Positions 17,161-24,785 of a stretch of DNA of 64,000 bases are shown piece after piece; the stretch's first letter is position 1, and the number at the start of each line of letters is the position of its first letter. The DNA is from Rhodopirellula sp. SM50 (GTDB lineage: Bacteria > Planctomycetota > Planctomycetia > Pirellulales > Pirellulaceae): assembly GCF_002289565.1 (NCBI RefSeq), contig NZ_NTFY01000040.1:1-64000 (forward strand), read 5' to 3'. The position numbers and the translations under genes were made by a program. The notes beneath the pieces are model-generated. The model was not told the DNA's origin, made no database searches, and was given only the letters and a program-made list of their open reading frames with translations.

Positions 17161-18609
17161 TTACGCCAATAAGTCTCGCACCACGCGGGCTTCTTCCACG
17201 CCGGTCAGACGAAAGTCCAGGCCTTGGAACTTGAAGGTCAACCGCTTGTGATCGATGCCCAACAAATGCAACATCGTGGCGTGGAAGTCGCGCACGTGGA
17301 CTTTGTCTTCCACCGCGTTGTAGCCGAATTCATCGGTCGCCCCGTAGCTGGTTCCGCCGCGAATGCCGCCGCCGGCTAGCCACATCGAAAACCCTTTGAT
17401 GTGGTGGTCGCGTCCGCTGCCTTGGGCCATCGGTGTGCGGCCGAATTCACCGCCCCAAACGATCAGCGTCTCGTCCAACATGCCACGCTGCTTCAGATCC
17501 CGAACCAGGGCCGCGGTGCCTTGGTCCACCAACTCCGCCGTCTTGGCCACCCCCGCCTTGACGCCTCCGTGGTGGTCCCAGCCGCGATGATAGAGCTGAA
17601 TGAATCGCACGCCGCGCTCGGCCAATCGGCGGGCGAGCAAACAATTGCTGGCGAACGAACCGTCACCCGGTGTGCAGCCGTATTGGTCGATGACTTGTTG
17701 CGTTTCGCCGGACATGTCGGTCAACTCGGGCACCGAGGCCTGCATGCGGAACGCCATTTCATAACCGGCCAACCGCGTCGCGATTTCGGGATCGTTGAGC
17801 TCCTGGTTTCGAATCTGATTGATCCGCGAAACCGCGTCGACAATGTCCCGCTGTTGGTCGCGGCCGACGCCCTCTGGATTGCCGACATAGTGGACCGGGT
17901 TTCCGCTGGCGTGCATCTGGACACCTTGGTAACGACTGGGCAAAAAACCCGAGTGCCACTGCCGCGAACTGATCGGCTGACTCTGCCCCCCGCCTTCACT
18001 GGTCAGCACGATGAATCCCGGTAGATCCTCCGTTTCGCTCCCCAGTCCGTACAGCACCCACGAGCCCATCGAGGGGCGCCCACTGATCGCCGTGCCGGTA
18101 TTAAAAAACGTGTGCGCCGGATCGTGGTTGATCTGTTCGGTGTGCATCGACTTGACCACGCACATCTCATCGGCCAAGCCGCTGATGTGTTTGAACACGT
18201 CAGAAATCATCAGTCCGCTTTCGCCGCGGGCGATGAACTTGTGCTGCGGGCCCATCACCTTGAGTTCTTTGCCCTGTAGCTGCGCGATCGGCTGGCCGGC
18301 AGTGATCGACTCCGGCATCGGTTTGCCGTCCATCTCCGCCAGCACCGGTTTGTAGTCGAACGTTTCCAGATGGCTGGGGCCGCCGGCCATGCACAGATGG
18401 ATCACGCGTTTGATGCGCGGCGCGTGGTGCGGGCGGGCCAGGACGCCTTCGAAAGCACTCACGCCGGATGACGCCGCGGACGAGGACGAAACCGCACCCG
18501 CCAAATCGGATTTCAGCAACGATGCCAACGCGACCGAACCGATTCCGGTGCGGCGCAGAAACGTCCGCCGTGCGAGTCGCTGGTGGAGAGAATTGAATTC
18601 AGGATTCAT
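17161..18609 (-). CDS. DUF1501 family protein (Tat-exported, sulfatase-like fold)
   Basis: This 482-residue protein starts with a twin-arginine-type leader: RRTFLRRTGIGSVALASLL within the first 35 residues. It contains the DUF1501 hallmarks IHLCMAGGPSHLETFDYKP near residue 70 and VWGGEFGRTPMAQGSGRDHH near residue 390. DUF1501 belongs to the alkaline-phosphatase/sulfatase-like superfamily, but the reaction of its members is not established. It is the downstream gene of a two-gene operon, 7 bases after the DUF1549/DUF1553 gene. This pairing is found many times per planctomycete genome. The pair presumably acts together in the periplasm, perhaps in breakdown of complex glycans or modified carbohydrates. 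Confidence 0.93.
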   Translation of the reverse strand: MNPEFNSLHQRLARRTFLRRTGIGSVALASLLKSDLAGAVSSSSAASSGVSAFEGVLARPHHAPRIKRVIHLCMAGGPSHLETFDYKPVLAEMDGKPMPESITAGQPIAQLQGKELKVMGPQHKFIARGESGLMISDVFKHISGLADEMCVVKSMHTEQINHDPAHTFFNTGTAISGRPSMGSWVLYGLGSETEDLPGFIVLTSEGGGQSQPISSRQWHSGFLPSRYQGVQMHASGNPVHYVGNPEGVGRDQQRDIVDAVSRINQIRNQELNDPEIATRLAGYEMAFRMQASVPELTDMSGETQQVIDQYGCTPGDGSFASNCLLARRLAERGVRFIQLYHRGWDHHGGVKAGVAKTAELVDQGTAALVRDLKQRGMLDETLIVWGGEFGRTPMAQGSGRDHHIKGFSMWLAGGGIRGGTSYGATDEFGYNAVEDKVHVRDFHATMLHLLGIDHKRLTFKFQGLDFRLTGVEEARVVRDLLA

Positions 18610-18616
18610 CGCGGTC

Positions 18617-21600
18617 TCAGTAGCGCGTAATGGTTTCGTGAAGATTTAAGATCACGCGGGCAACACTCGTCCAGGCGGCCAACTCAGCCACATCCAGATC
18701 GCTGGGCACCGGTGCTTCGCCGTGGGCGATCAATTTCGCCGCTTCGTCGACGTCGGCCCGGTAGTGTTCCAGGTGATCCCGGAACACGGCGCGCAACGGA
18801 TCGGCGATCTCCGCAGACGCGGCCCGCGAGACGGCATTCTGGTAGGCCCATTGCAGTCGTTGGTCGACGTTCTGGCCGCCTTCACGCATGATGCGTTCGG
18901 CGAACACGCGTGCCGCTTCGACGAAAGTCGGATCGTTGAGCAACACCAGTGCCTGCAGCGGCGTGTTGGACCGTGCCCGCTTGGCCGTGCATTCTTCGCG
19001 ACTGGGCGCGTCAAAGGCTTTGAGCATCGGGTGCAGGAACGTGCGTTGCCAGTGCGTGTACAGCCCGCGACGGTATTGGCCCGAGCCTTCATCAGCAACG
19101 TAGGTGCGGCGCGGGAAATTCAGTTGTGCGTAATAGCCCGCCGGTTGGTACGGTCGGACGCTCGGTCCGCCGATGGTTTCGAACAACAGGCCGCTGATCG
19201 CCAGCGCCCCGTCACGGACCACTTCCGCGTCCACGGTGAATCGCCCCTGACGGGCGAACAGATCGTTGTAGGGATCGCGTTGTGCAAGTTCCGCTGTCGG
19301 CGTGGAGGAACGCCGATACGCTTGGCTCATCGCGATCGAGCGCATCACGTGTTTGACGTCCCAACCCGATTGGATGAAATCGATCGCCAAGGCATCCAGA
19401 AGATCTGGATACGACGGATAGGTCCCCTGGCCGCCAAAGTCATCGACGCTGGCACAGATCCCCCGTCCAAACAACAGGCTCCACAAGCGGTTGACCATCG
19501 TTCGGGCGGTCAGAGGGTTGTCCTGGCGGCACAGCCAGTTGGCCAAATCAAGCCGCGTCGGTCGCGCCTCGCCGGTGTCCAACGTTCCCAAAAACGCCGG
19601 GATCGCCGGGCTGACGACGTCGCCGGAATCGTCCATCCAGTTGCCGCGGGGCAAGATCCGAATCGTTCGCGGGGTGACGCTCCGCGAGACGACGGTTTCG
19701 GGAGCCGTTTCGTACTTCGCCTTGCGACGGGTTTCCAATTCCCGAATCTGGTTTTGCAGCGACACCATCTCCTCGGATTCCGCCACGTAATAATCGGTGA
19801 TCGCCTGACGCTGTTGATCCGACCGCTGGTCTTGGTCCAGGCGTAAGGCTTCGGCGACTTCGGTGGGAATTCCGCCGGCGGTGATCACGCCGCAATCGTC
19901 CCAGTGAACCAGACCGCCGAATTGGGTGAACGCCATCCCTTTGACCTTCGCCCCTTCCGCCAATCCGACTTCCTCGGCGGTGGCTTCCAGTCGCACCCAC
20001 TGGCCGGTCGCGGGAAGATCCCCGCCGCGGCGATAGCCCGCATAGCTCTCTTTCTGTCGGCCATAGGTGATGTCATCGCTGCCCCAGACCTTGCGGTGCG
20101 TCCAGTCGCCGTCGTTGAGTTGCAGCATGATCGCCAAGGGAGGATTTTGGGGATCCAGATAGACCCAACAGAAAAACCGAGCGTCTTTGGTGACGACAAA
20201 GGGCTGCTTGGCGTCGTCGAACAGGTGTTGCGTCAGACCCTTGCTTTGCTGTTTTCGCGATGTCGCGCCGCGATGTACCGGTGCGTCGTCCTGGCGAACG
20301 AATCGCCAATCGCCGCTCTGATTGGCCTCCAATGAAAGCGCATCGTCGATCCAAACCGTTTCGATTTCTTGCTGGTCATCGATCCGGTCGATCACGTCGG
20401 CTTCCCACTCGTCCTGGGCCGCGATCAGCGATTGCCGCAGCGGATCGATTTCCGCTCGGAGCGCACCGATTTGGCGATCCATTTCCGCCAGTTCTGCCTG
20501 CAGCCTTTCACCGGGCACGCGGATCATCGGCGGCCGGCTCCGCGCCCCATAGACGCCGCGTTCGTCCAGGTCGGCAAAAAATGCTCCCAGCGAGTAGAAG
20601 TCGCGCGTCGTGTACGGGTCGTACTTGTGGTCGTGGCATTGGGCACAGCCCATCGTCGCGCCCATGAAGACCTGCGAAACATTTCGAACGCGGTCGGCAA
20701 AGTAGATCGCCAAATACTCTTTCGCCTGCGATCCACCTTCTTCGGTCGTTTGGTTCAGCCGGTTGTATCCCGACGCCACTTGTTGATCGAGTGTCGCATC
20801 GGGAAGCAGGTCACCGGCGAGCTGTTCGCGGACGAAACGGTCATACGGCAGGTTGTCGTTGAAGGCGTTGATCACGTAATCGCGATAAGGTGATTGAGAC
20901 ACATTTTGGTCGCCGTGGTAGCCGACGGTGTCGGCGTAACGCACCAGATCCAACCAATAGATCGCCATCCGTTCGCCGAAGCGTGGTGAATTCAACAGCC
21001 GGTCGACCAAATCCGCATAGGCATCAGTTGATTCATCATTGACGAATGCCTGGACTTCGTCGGCCGTCGGCGGCATGCCCGTCAAATCGAACGACAGGCG
21101 ACGGATCAATGTGACCCGCTCGGCTTGCCCGGTCGGCTGGATGCCTTCGTCGGCCAGTCGTGCCGCAATCTTGTGATCGATCAACTGAGTCGCATTGCTG
21201 GACGCGACCGGTTCGGCCGATTCGATCCGGTGCATCGGTTCATAAGCCCAGTGGGCTTCGTAGGGCGCACCCTCGGCGATCCAACGGACCAGCACTTCAC
21301 GCTCGGCAGCGGTCAGACTCTTGTGCGACGACGGCGGCGGCATCACCTCGTCGTCATCGGTCGAAAAAATTCGCCGAATCACTTCACTCTCATCCGGCGA
21401 TCCCGGAACGATCGCTCCGGTCGATGCATCGGTGGCTTCGTCCGGCAGATCCAGTCGCAAGCCTCCCTCGACCGTTTGAGCATCCGGGCCGTGACAGGCA
21501 AAACACTTGTCACTCAGGATCGAGCGGACGTCGCGGTTGAACCGAATCGGGCGGTCCGCCGCGCGGGAAACCGTGGCTGCCATGAAAGCAGGGGCGGCGA

Positions 21601-21649
21601 AAACGCTGGCAGCAAGCACGTGCAGGGCGGCGATCTGAAAACGATGCAT
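18617..21649 (-). CDS. PSCyt1/DUF1549/DUF1553 cytochrome-like secreted protein
   Basis: This 1,010-residue protein has a signal peptide (HVLAASVFAAPAFMAATVSR; cleavage near residue 30). The PSCyt1 domain has a CxxCH haem site, C49-F-A-C-H53. DUF1549 (PSCyt2) follows at roughly 150-365, with RLSFDLTGMPPT and a second CxxCH in MGCAQCHDHKYDP. Next is a coiled segment and a beta-sandwich-like insert (about 460-630, with FFCWVYLDPQNPP and HWDDCG) resembling a carbohydrate-binding or ConA-type domain. The DUF1553 (PSD1) domain is at about 720-990 (NPLTARTMVNRLWSLLFGRG, AYRRSSTP). Two haem motifs and the partner DUF1501 gene suggest a periplasmic redox complex; the substrate is unknown. It diverges from the SGNH hydrolase gene across about 111 bases. 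Confidence 0.93.
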   Translation of the reverse strand: MHRFQIAALHVLAASVFAAPAFMAATVSRAADRPIRFNRDVRSILSDKCFACHGPDAQTVEGGLRLDLPDEATDASTGAIVPGSPDESEVIRRIFSTDDDEVMPPPSSHKSLTAAEREVLVRWIAEGAPYEAHWAYEPMHRIESAEPVASSNATQLIDHKIAARLADEGIQPTGQAERVTLIRRLSFDLTGMPPTADEVQAFVNDESTDAYADLVDRLLNSPRFGERMAIYWLDLVRYADTVGYHGDQNVSQSPYRDYVINAFNDNLPYDRFVREQLAGDLLPDATLDQQVASGYNRLNQTTEEGGSQAKEYLAIYFADRVRNVSQVFMGATMGCAQCHDHKYDPYTTRDFYSLGAFFADLDERGVYGARSRPPMIRVPGERLQAELAEMDRQIGALRAEIDPLRQSLIAAQDEWEADVIDRIDDQQEIETVWIDDALSLEANQSGDWRFVRQDDAPVHRGATSRKQQSKGLTQHLFDDAKQPFVVTKDARFFCWVYLDPQNPPLAIMLQLNDGDWTHRKVWGSDDITYGRQKESYAGYRRGGDLPATGQWVRLEATAEEVGLAEGAKVKGMAFTQFGGLVHWDDCGVITAGGIPTEVAEALRLDQDQRSDQQRQAITDYYVAESEEMVSLQNQIRELETRRKAKYETAPETVVSRSVTPRTIRILPRGNWMDDSGDVVSPAIPAFLGTLDTGEARPTRLDLANWLCRQDNPLTARTMVNRLWSLLFGRGICASVDDFGGQGTYPSYPDLLDALAIDFIQSGWDVKHVMRSIAMSQAYRRSSTPTAELAQRDPYNDLFARQGRFTVDAEVVRDGALAISGLLFETIGGPSVRPYQPAGYYAQLNFPRRTYVADEGSGQYRRGLYTHWQRTFLHPMLKAFDAPSREECTAKRARSNTPLQALVLLNDPTFVEAARVFAERIMREGGQNVDQRLQWAYQNAVSRAASAEIADPLRAVFRDHLEHYRADVDEAAKLIAHGEAPVPSDLDVAELAAWTSVARVILNLHETITRY

Positions 21650-21760
21650 GGGGCGAGTTCGGCCAAACAGCCGAAGGTCTTGGGAGGCGAGGCGAGATCG
21701 ATCGGAAGGTTACAATACTCGGGACGCTGCGACACATCCCATGGCGGGAACCACCATTTT

Positions 21761-22747
21761 ATGCCCCACGAACTGACATCACAGGCAACAACTGGCATCT
21801 TTCACCGAATCTTTCGAACAATCGGGATTTGCTCGGCGATTGCTGCCAGTTTGCTCTGTTTTCCGCACTGGCTGCCCTGGATGATCGCCTGCTGGATCCT
21901 CTGGCACGCCGCCGCAGTCGTCAGGGGATCGCCCGGGTATTGGCCCCTGTTTGCTTGTACGCTGATCCTTGCCATTCGTCTCGTCCCGCGAACTCCGGCG
22001 ATGCTGCTGTTGGCACTCACGATGGTGATGCTGGGCACGTGGCGATTCCGGTTGCGGTCACAGCCGACGCCTGCCAAGGGACTGCTCCAGACCAGTACTG
22101 TCGCGCTGTTGGTGTTGATGTGGGGATGGATGTGGGTGGAATATCGACGCAGTGCAACCTGTGATCATGACGTCGCCTTCCATCCCGGACGTCCGATCGT
22201 CTGCATCGGCGACAGTTTGACTCAGGGGATGATTCCCGATCGTGGCTATCCCGGTCAGCTGGAACAGCGGGTTCGCGTCCCGGTGATCAATCTCGGGGCG
22301 TCCGGAATCGCGACCGGCCCGGCCATCGGAATCCTGGAGCGATCGATGGTGCATCACCCACAGGCCGTCATCATCGAACTCGGCGGTCACGATTTCCTAA
22401 GGTGGCACAGTCGAGCGAGCACGAAGGCCAATCTGACGAAAATGATCAAGCTTTGCCGTGCCAACGATTGTGAACCCGTCCTGATGGAGATTCCGCGCGG
22501 CTTTATGATTGATCCCTACGCCAGTCTGGAACGGGAGCTGGCTTACGAATTCGATTTGCAGCTGATCGACGATCGCTGGCTGCGGCACATCGTCTTGATG
22601 AGTCCGGCGGCGCCGCCGGGGATGTGGTTCAAAGACGCACAGCTGAGCGACGATGGGATTCATAGCAATCCCCGAGGCAGCGGGGCGATCGCCGAGTTCG
22701 TCACCGACGCGCTCGTCGATCTCTACGGCGACGAAATTCTTAAGTAG
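21761..22747 (+). CDS. Membrane-anchored SGNH/GDSL-type hydrolase
   Basis: The product is 328 residues from ATG 21761; the open frame extends far upstream, but that part is antisense to the DUF1553 gene. The N-terminal third has three or four membrane spans (IGICSAIAASLLCF, ACWILWHAAAVV, LLLALTMVMLGTWRF, TSTVALLVLMWGWMWV). The C-terminal domain shows the SGNH blocks: CIGDSLTQGM with the nucleophilic Ser, GASGIATG for the oxyanion glycine, ELGGHDFLRW in place of the usual GxND, and DDGIHSNPRG with the catalytic Asp and His. It is probably an esterase or acyl/deacylase acting on the outer face of the membrane. The GxND Asn is replaced by His, as in the arylesterase TesA-like subgroup, where GGND is also seen as GGHD or GAND. 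Confidence 0.88.
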   Translation: MPHELTSQATTGIFHRIFRTIGICSAIAASLLCFPHWLPWMIACWILWHAAAVVRGSPGYWPLFACTLILAIRLVPRTPAMLLLALTMVMLGTWRFRLRSQPTPAKGLLQTSTVALLVLMWGWMWVEYRRSATCDHDVAFHPGRPIVCIGDSLTQGMIPDRGYPGQLEQRVRVPVINLGASGIATGPAIGILERSMVHHPQAVIIELGGHDFLRWHSRASTKANLTKMIKLCRANDCEPVLMEIPRGFMIDPYASLERELAYEFDLQLIDDRWLRHIVLMSPAAPPGMWFKDAQLSDDGIHSNPRGSGAIAEFVTDALVDLYGDEILK

Positions 22748-23379
22748 CGTCGCACGCCGCTGGTATGCAGGCTTTAGCCCAATACCGCTAAGTTAAGCGT
22801 GGTTTCTACAGATGAGGGCCCGTAGGCTCGCGCCAAACGGCTGATATTCGTTTGATATCAGCCGGTTCGCGCCAGCGTCCGGGCCCCCTCATTCGTGTTA
22901 ACTTAGCGGTATTGGGCTTTAGCCGCTGTGTTTCGCTGCTCGGGACGTCAATTGTATGACTGAGCGTTTGCGTTTCTAGCGAGACGCCACACCGCAGAGC
23001 GGTGCCACAACACAGCCCGGGGTCGCGGAGCGCACCCCGGGTTGTGTCCAAATGGGAACTGGAACCCCAGCGGGGTTCAACAAACGGCGCGATGTGATCC
23101 GGGGCGGCAAACTGCGCGAATCCGGCAAAACCTCTTGTTCAACCCCGCTGGGGTTGGCGGCCTAAGGGTGGCCGGAACTTGGGGTGCGCTAGCGCGACCC
23201 CAAGCTTTGATGTCGCACGCCGCTGGCGTGAAACCGCTACCGCGGTGGAACGAGAAATGCCTCGGTAATACCATTGACGTTCCCCGCAGCGAATACGCAA
23301 ACGCCTGTGCGTGCCGATCAACGTCCGCGTTCCCAAAAAGTCGCTAGACTGAAGTCACCTGATCCCCTGGAGGTCCGTC
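22748..23379. repeat. Intergenic region packed with palindromes
   Basis: No gene is seen in these 632 bases. A 155-base inverted repeat runs from about 22770 to 22924: AATACCGCTAAGTTAA (22781-22796) pairs perfectly with 22898-22913, and inner parts such as GGCTGATAT/ATATCAGCC also pair. ACACAGCCCGGGGT (23010-23023) pairs with 23034-23047. AACCCCAGCGGGGTT at 23063 and its reverse complement at 23141 form hairpins alone and with each other. CTTGGGGT (23178) pairs with ACCCCAAG (23197). GTCGCACGCCGCTGG occurs at both 22749 and 23212, flanking the block as a direct repeat. Confidence 0.85.
23369..23373 (+). promoter_or_regulatory. Ribosome binding site of the secreted-protein gene
   Basis: GGAGG ends six bases before the ATG at 23380. 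It is one of the few clear Shine-Dalgarno sequences in the window and fixes the start of the gene. Confidence 0.75.
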
Positions 23380-24495
23380 ATGCGATTGTTTCTCTCTCTC
23401 TTGTTGGTCACTGCCTGCTGGACTGGGCATCCTTGCCACGCCCAGGATTACCACTTGGTCGAACGCTCGGGCGTGATCACGGGGGACGTTTACATGCGTC
23501 CCGGGCAGATGGTGGTCAATGATGCCGATGGGCGGCAGTACCTGTTTCAACGCGACCGATCCTTCGATTCCTTTGACGGTCAGTACGCCGGCTATTGGTT
23601 GCCGCCGGTCAACCGTGTGGTCAGGTTTCCCCGTTCGGGCCGGGGGCGGTTGCTGGTTTCCGACTTGGACGACGTCTTTCCCCGTTACGTGTTTTCGCGG
23701 CGAAGCGTGCGACCGGTCGGACGTCGCGGGGGACATCATCATCACCACCGCGGGCCCGCGTTTATTCCACCGTATTTCCTGAACCCCTACGGCTATCCGA
23801 CGTTCGGTTACGGATGGCAAAATTTCGGCACCACGCTCAGCATTGGTCCCTGGGGGAGTTTCGGGCCTGGGGGATTGGGTGGTGCCGTTGGCCCGGGGCG
23901 TTTCCACCGTCCCCCGCTGCAATCGATCGTCATCGAGTCGAACGTCGTTCCGCGACAACCGCTCCCGCCGGTGACGGCCAAGCTGCTCAACACGGCGAAG
24001 CGCGAAGTCCGGGTGACGGTGACCGACCGCGTCGCACCGGATCAATCCAAACAGATACCGATCGCACCGGGGACCAGTCAGCCGGTGGTCATTCAACGTG
24101 ACGCCGGTGCGGACCTCGTCCGGCACGTCCTGACCTATGCCCCTGACGGATCGCAGATCACGCGCCAAGTCTCCACGCCGATTGCACCGGTGCCGCGCTA
24201 CGAATTGACGGTGCATGAATGGAGGCTTCAGTCGGTGGCGATCGATCGCACCGGCAAAAGTCCCAACGTGATCGAAGACACCAATTTTCAAGGTCGGGGC
24301 TTGGGCCGATTCGAAATCCCCCCGGGCGATCAATTCACCGGAGGGACCTTGGACGTCGTCCGGACCGCCCTCCGCGCCGGCAACCAGGGCACTGTCGCGC
24401 CGTTGTTGGATGATCAAGACGACGCGCCACTGCGACCAGTCTCGTCACTCGAGCAAATGCTGTTGGAACAACGCAAAGCCAGCGGCAAGAAGTGA
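23380..24495 (+). CDS. Secreted protein of unknown function
   Basis: The 371-residue product has a clear signal peptide, LFLSLLLVTACWTGHPCHA, probably cleaved before QDYHLVERSG. The next 100 residues include YMRPGQMVVNDADGRQYLFQ and a Gly/His/Arg-rich low-complexity stretch with five consecutive His (GHHHHHRG). An aromatic/Gly-rich stretch follows (YGYPTFGYGWQNFG). The C-terminal half is a plausible beta-sandwich with AKLLNTAKREVRVTVTDRV, and the last residues are charged. The pattern fits a periplasmic or surface-attached structural or metal-binding protein of the phylum; I cannot name the family. A good ribosome-binding site supports the start. The 3' end runs into the 16-bp minisatellite. 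Confidence 0.8.
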   Translation: MRLFLSLLLVTACWTGHPCHAQDYHLVERSGVITGDVYMRPGQMVVNDADGRQYLFQRDRSFDSFDGQYAGYWLPPVNRVVRFPRSGRGRLLVSDLDDVFPRYVFSRRSVRPVGRRGGHHHHHRGPAFIPPYFLNPYGYPTFGYGWQNFGTTLSIGPWGSFGPGGLGGAVGPGRFHRPPLQSIVIESNVVPRQPLPPVTAKLLNTAKREVRVTVTDRVAPDQSKQIPIAPGTSQPVVIQRDAGADLVRHVLTYAPDGSQITRQVSTPIAPVPRYELTVHEWRLQSVAIDRTGKSPNVIEDTNFQGRGLGRFEIPPGDQFTGGTLDVVRTALRAGNQGTVAPLLDDQDDAPLRPVSSLEQMLLEQRKASGKK

Positions 24496-24514
24496 ACGGG
24501 CAGGCTGCTCGAAG

Positions 24515-24689
24515 AATGGGCTGGTCAAAAAATGGGCTGGTCAAAAAATGGATTGGTCAAAAAATGGGTGGGTCAAAAAATGGGTGGGTCAAAAAATGGG
24601 TGGGTCAAAAAATGGGTGGGTCAAAAAATGGGAAACGCGGCGCCGCCGTTTGGTACGTCTTCATCTTTTGACCAACCCATTTTTTGACC
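24515..24689. repeat. 16-bp minisatellite (seven units) followed by an inverted 1.5-unit copy
   Basis: Seven contiguous units of AATGGGTGGGTCAAAA and near variants occupy 24515-24626. After a 33-base GC-rich spacer, the reverse complement TTTTGACCAACCCATT (24666-24681) is followed by a half unit TTTTGACC (24682-24689). RNA from either strand can fold with the inverted copy pairing to any of the seven units. The array starts 20 bases after the stop of the secreted-protein gene and precedes hrpB. The same arrangement with a different unit is at 30963-31062. Confidence 0.92.
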
Positions 24690-24785
24690 TTCTTCTCTTC
24701 TCCGCTTCAACCGCGACGTGGACTTAGCCTCACGCTCCGCATGACTTATCATTCCCGGGTACGTTTTGTTCTCCCCGGAAACGTG

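Noticed and set aside
21125-21760. Longer N-terminal extension of the SGNH hydrolase
   Set aside because: The 5' part is antisense to the signal peptide and PSCyt1 region of the DUF1553 gene. ATG 21761 immediately precedes the membrane spans.
12526-23226. Insertion sequence at the palindromic repeats
   Set aside because: There is no transposase frame, and the units are too short. A REP-like or structural repeat is a better description.
24410-24727. 105-codon frame covering the 16-bp minisatellite, translating to KKWVGQKM-type repeats
   Set aside because: The peptide simply reflects the repeat, and the frame begins inside the secreted-protein gene. The inverted copy points to a nucleic-acid function.
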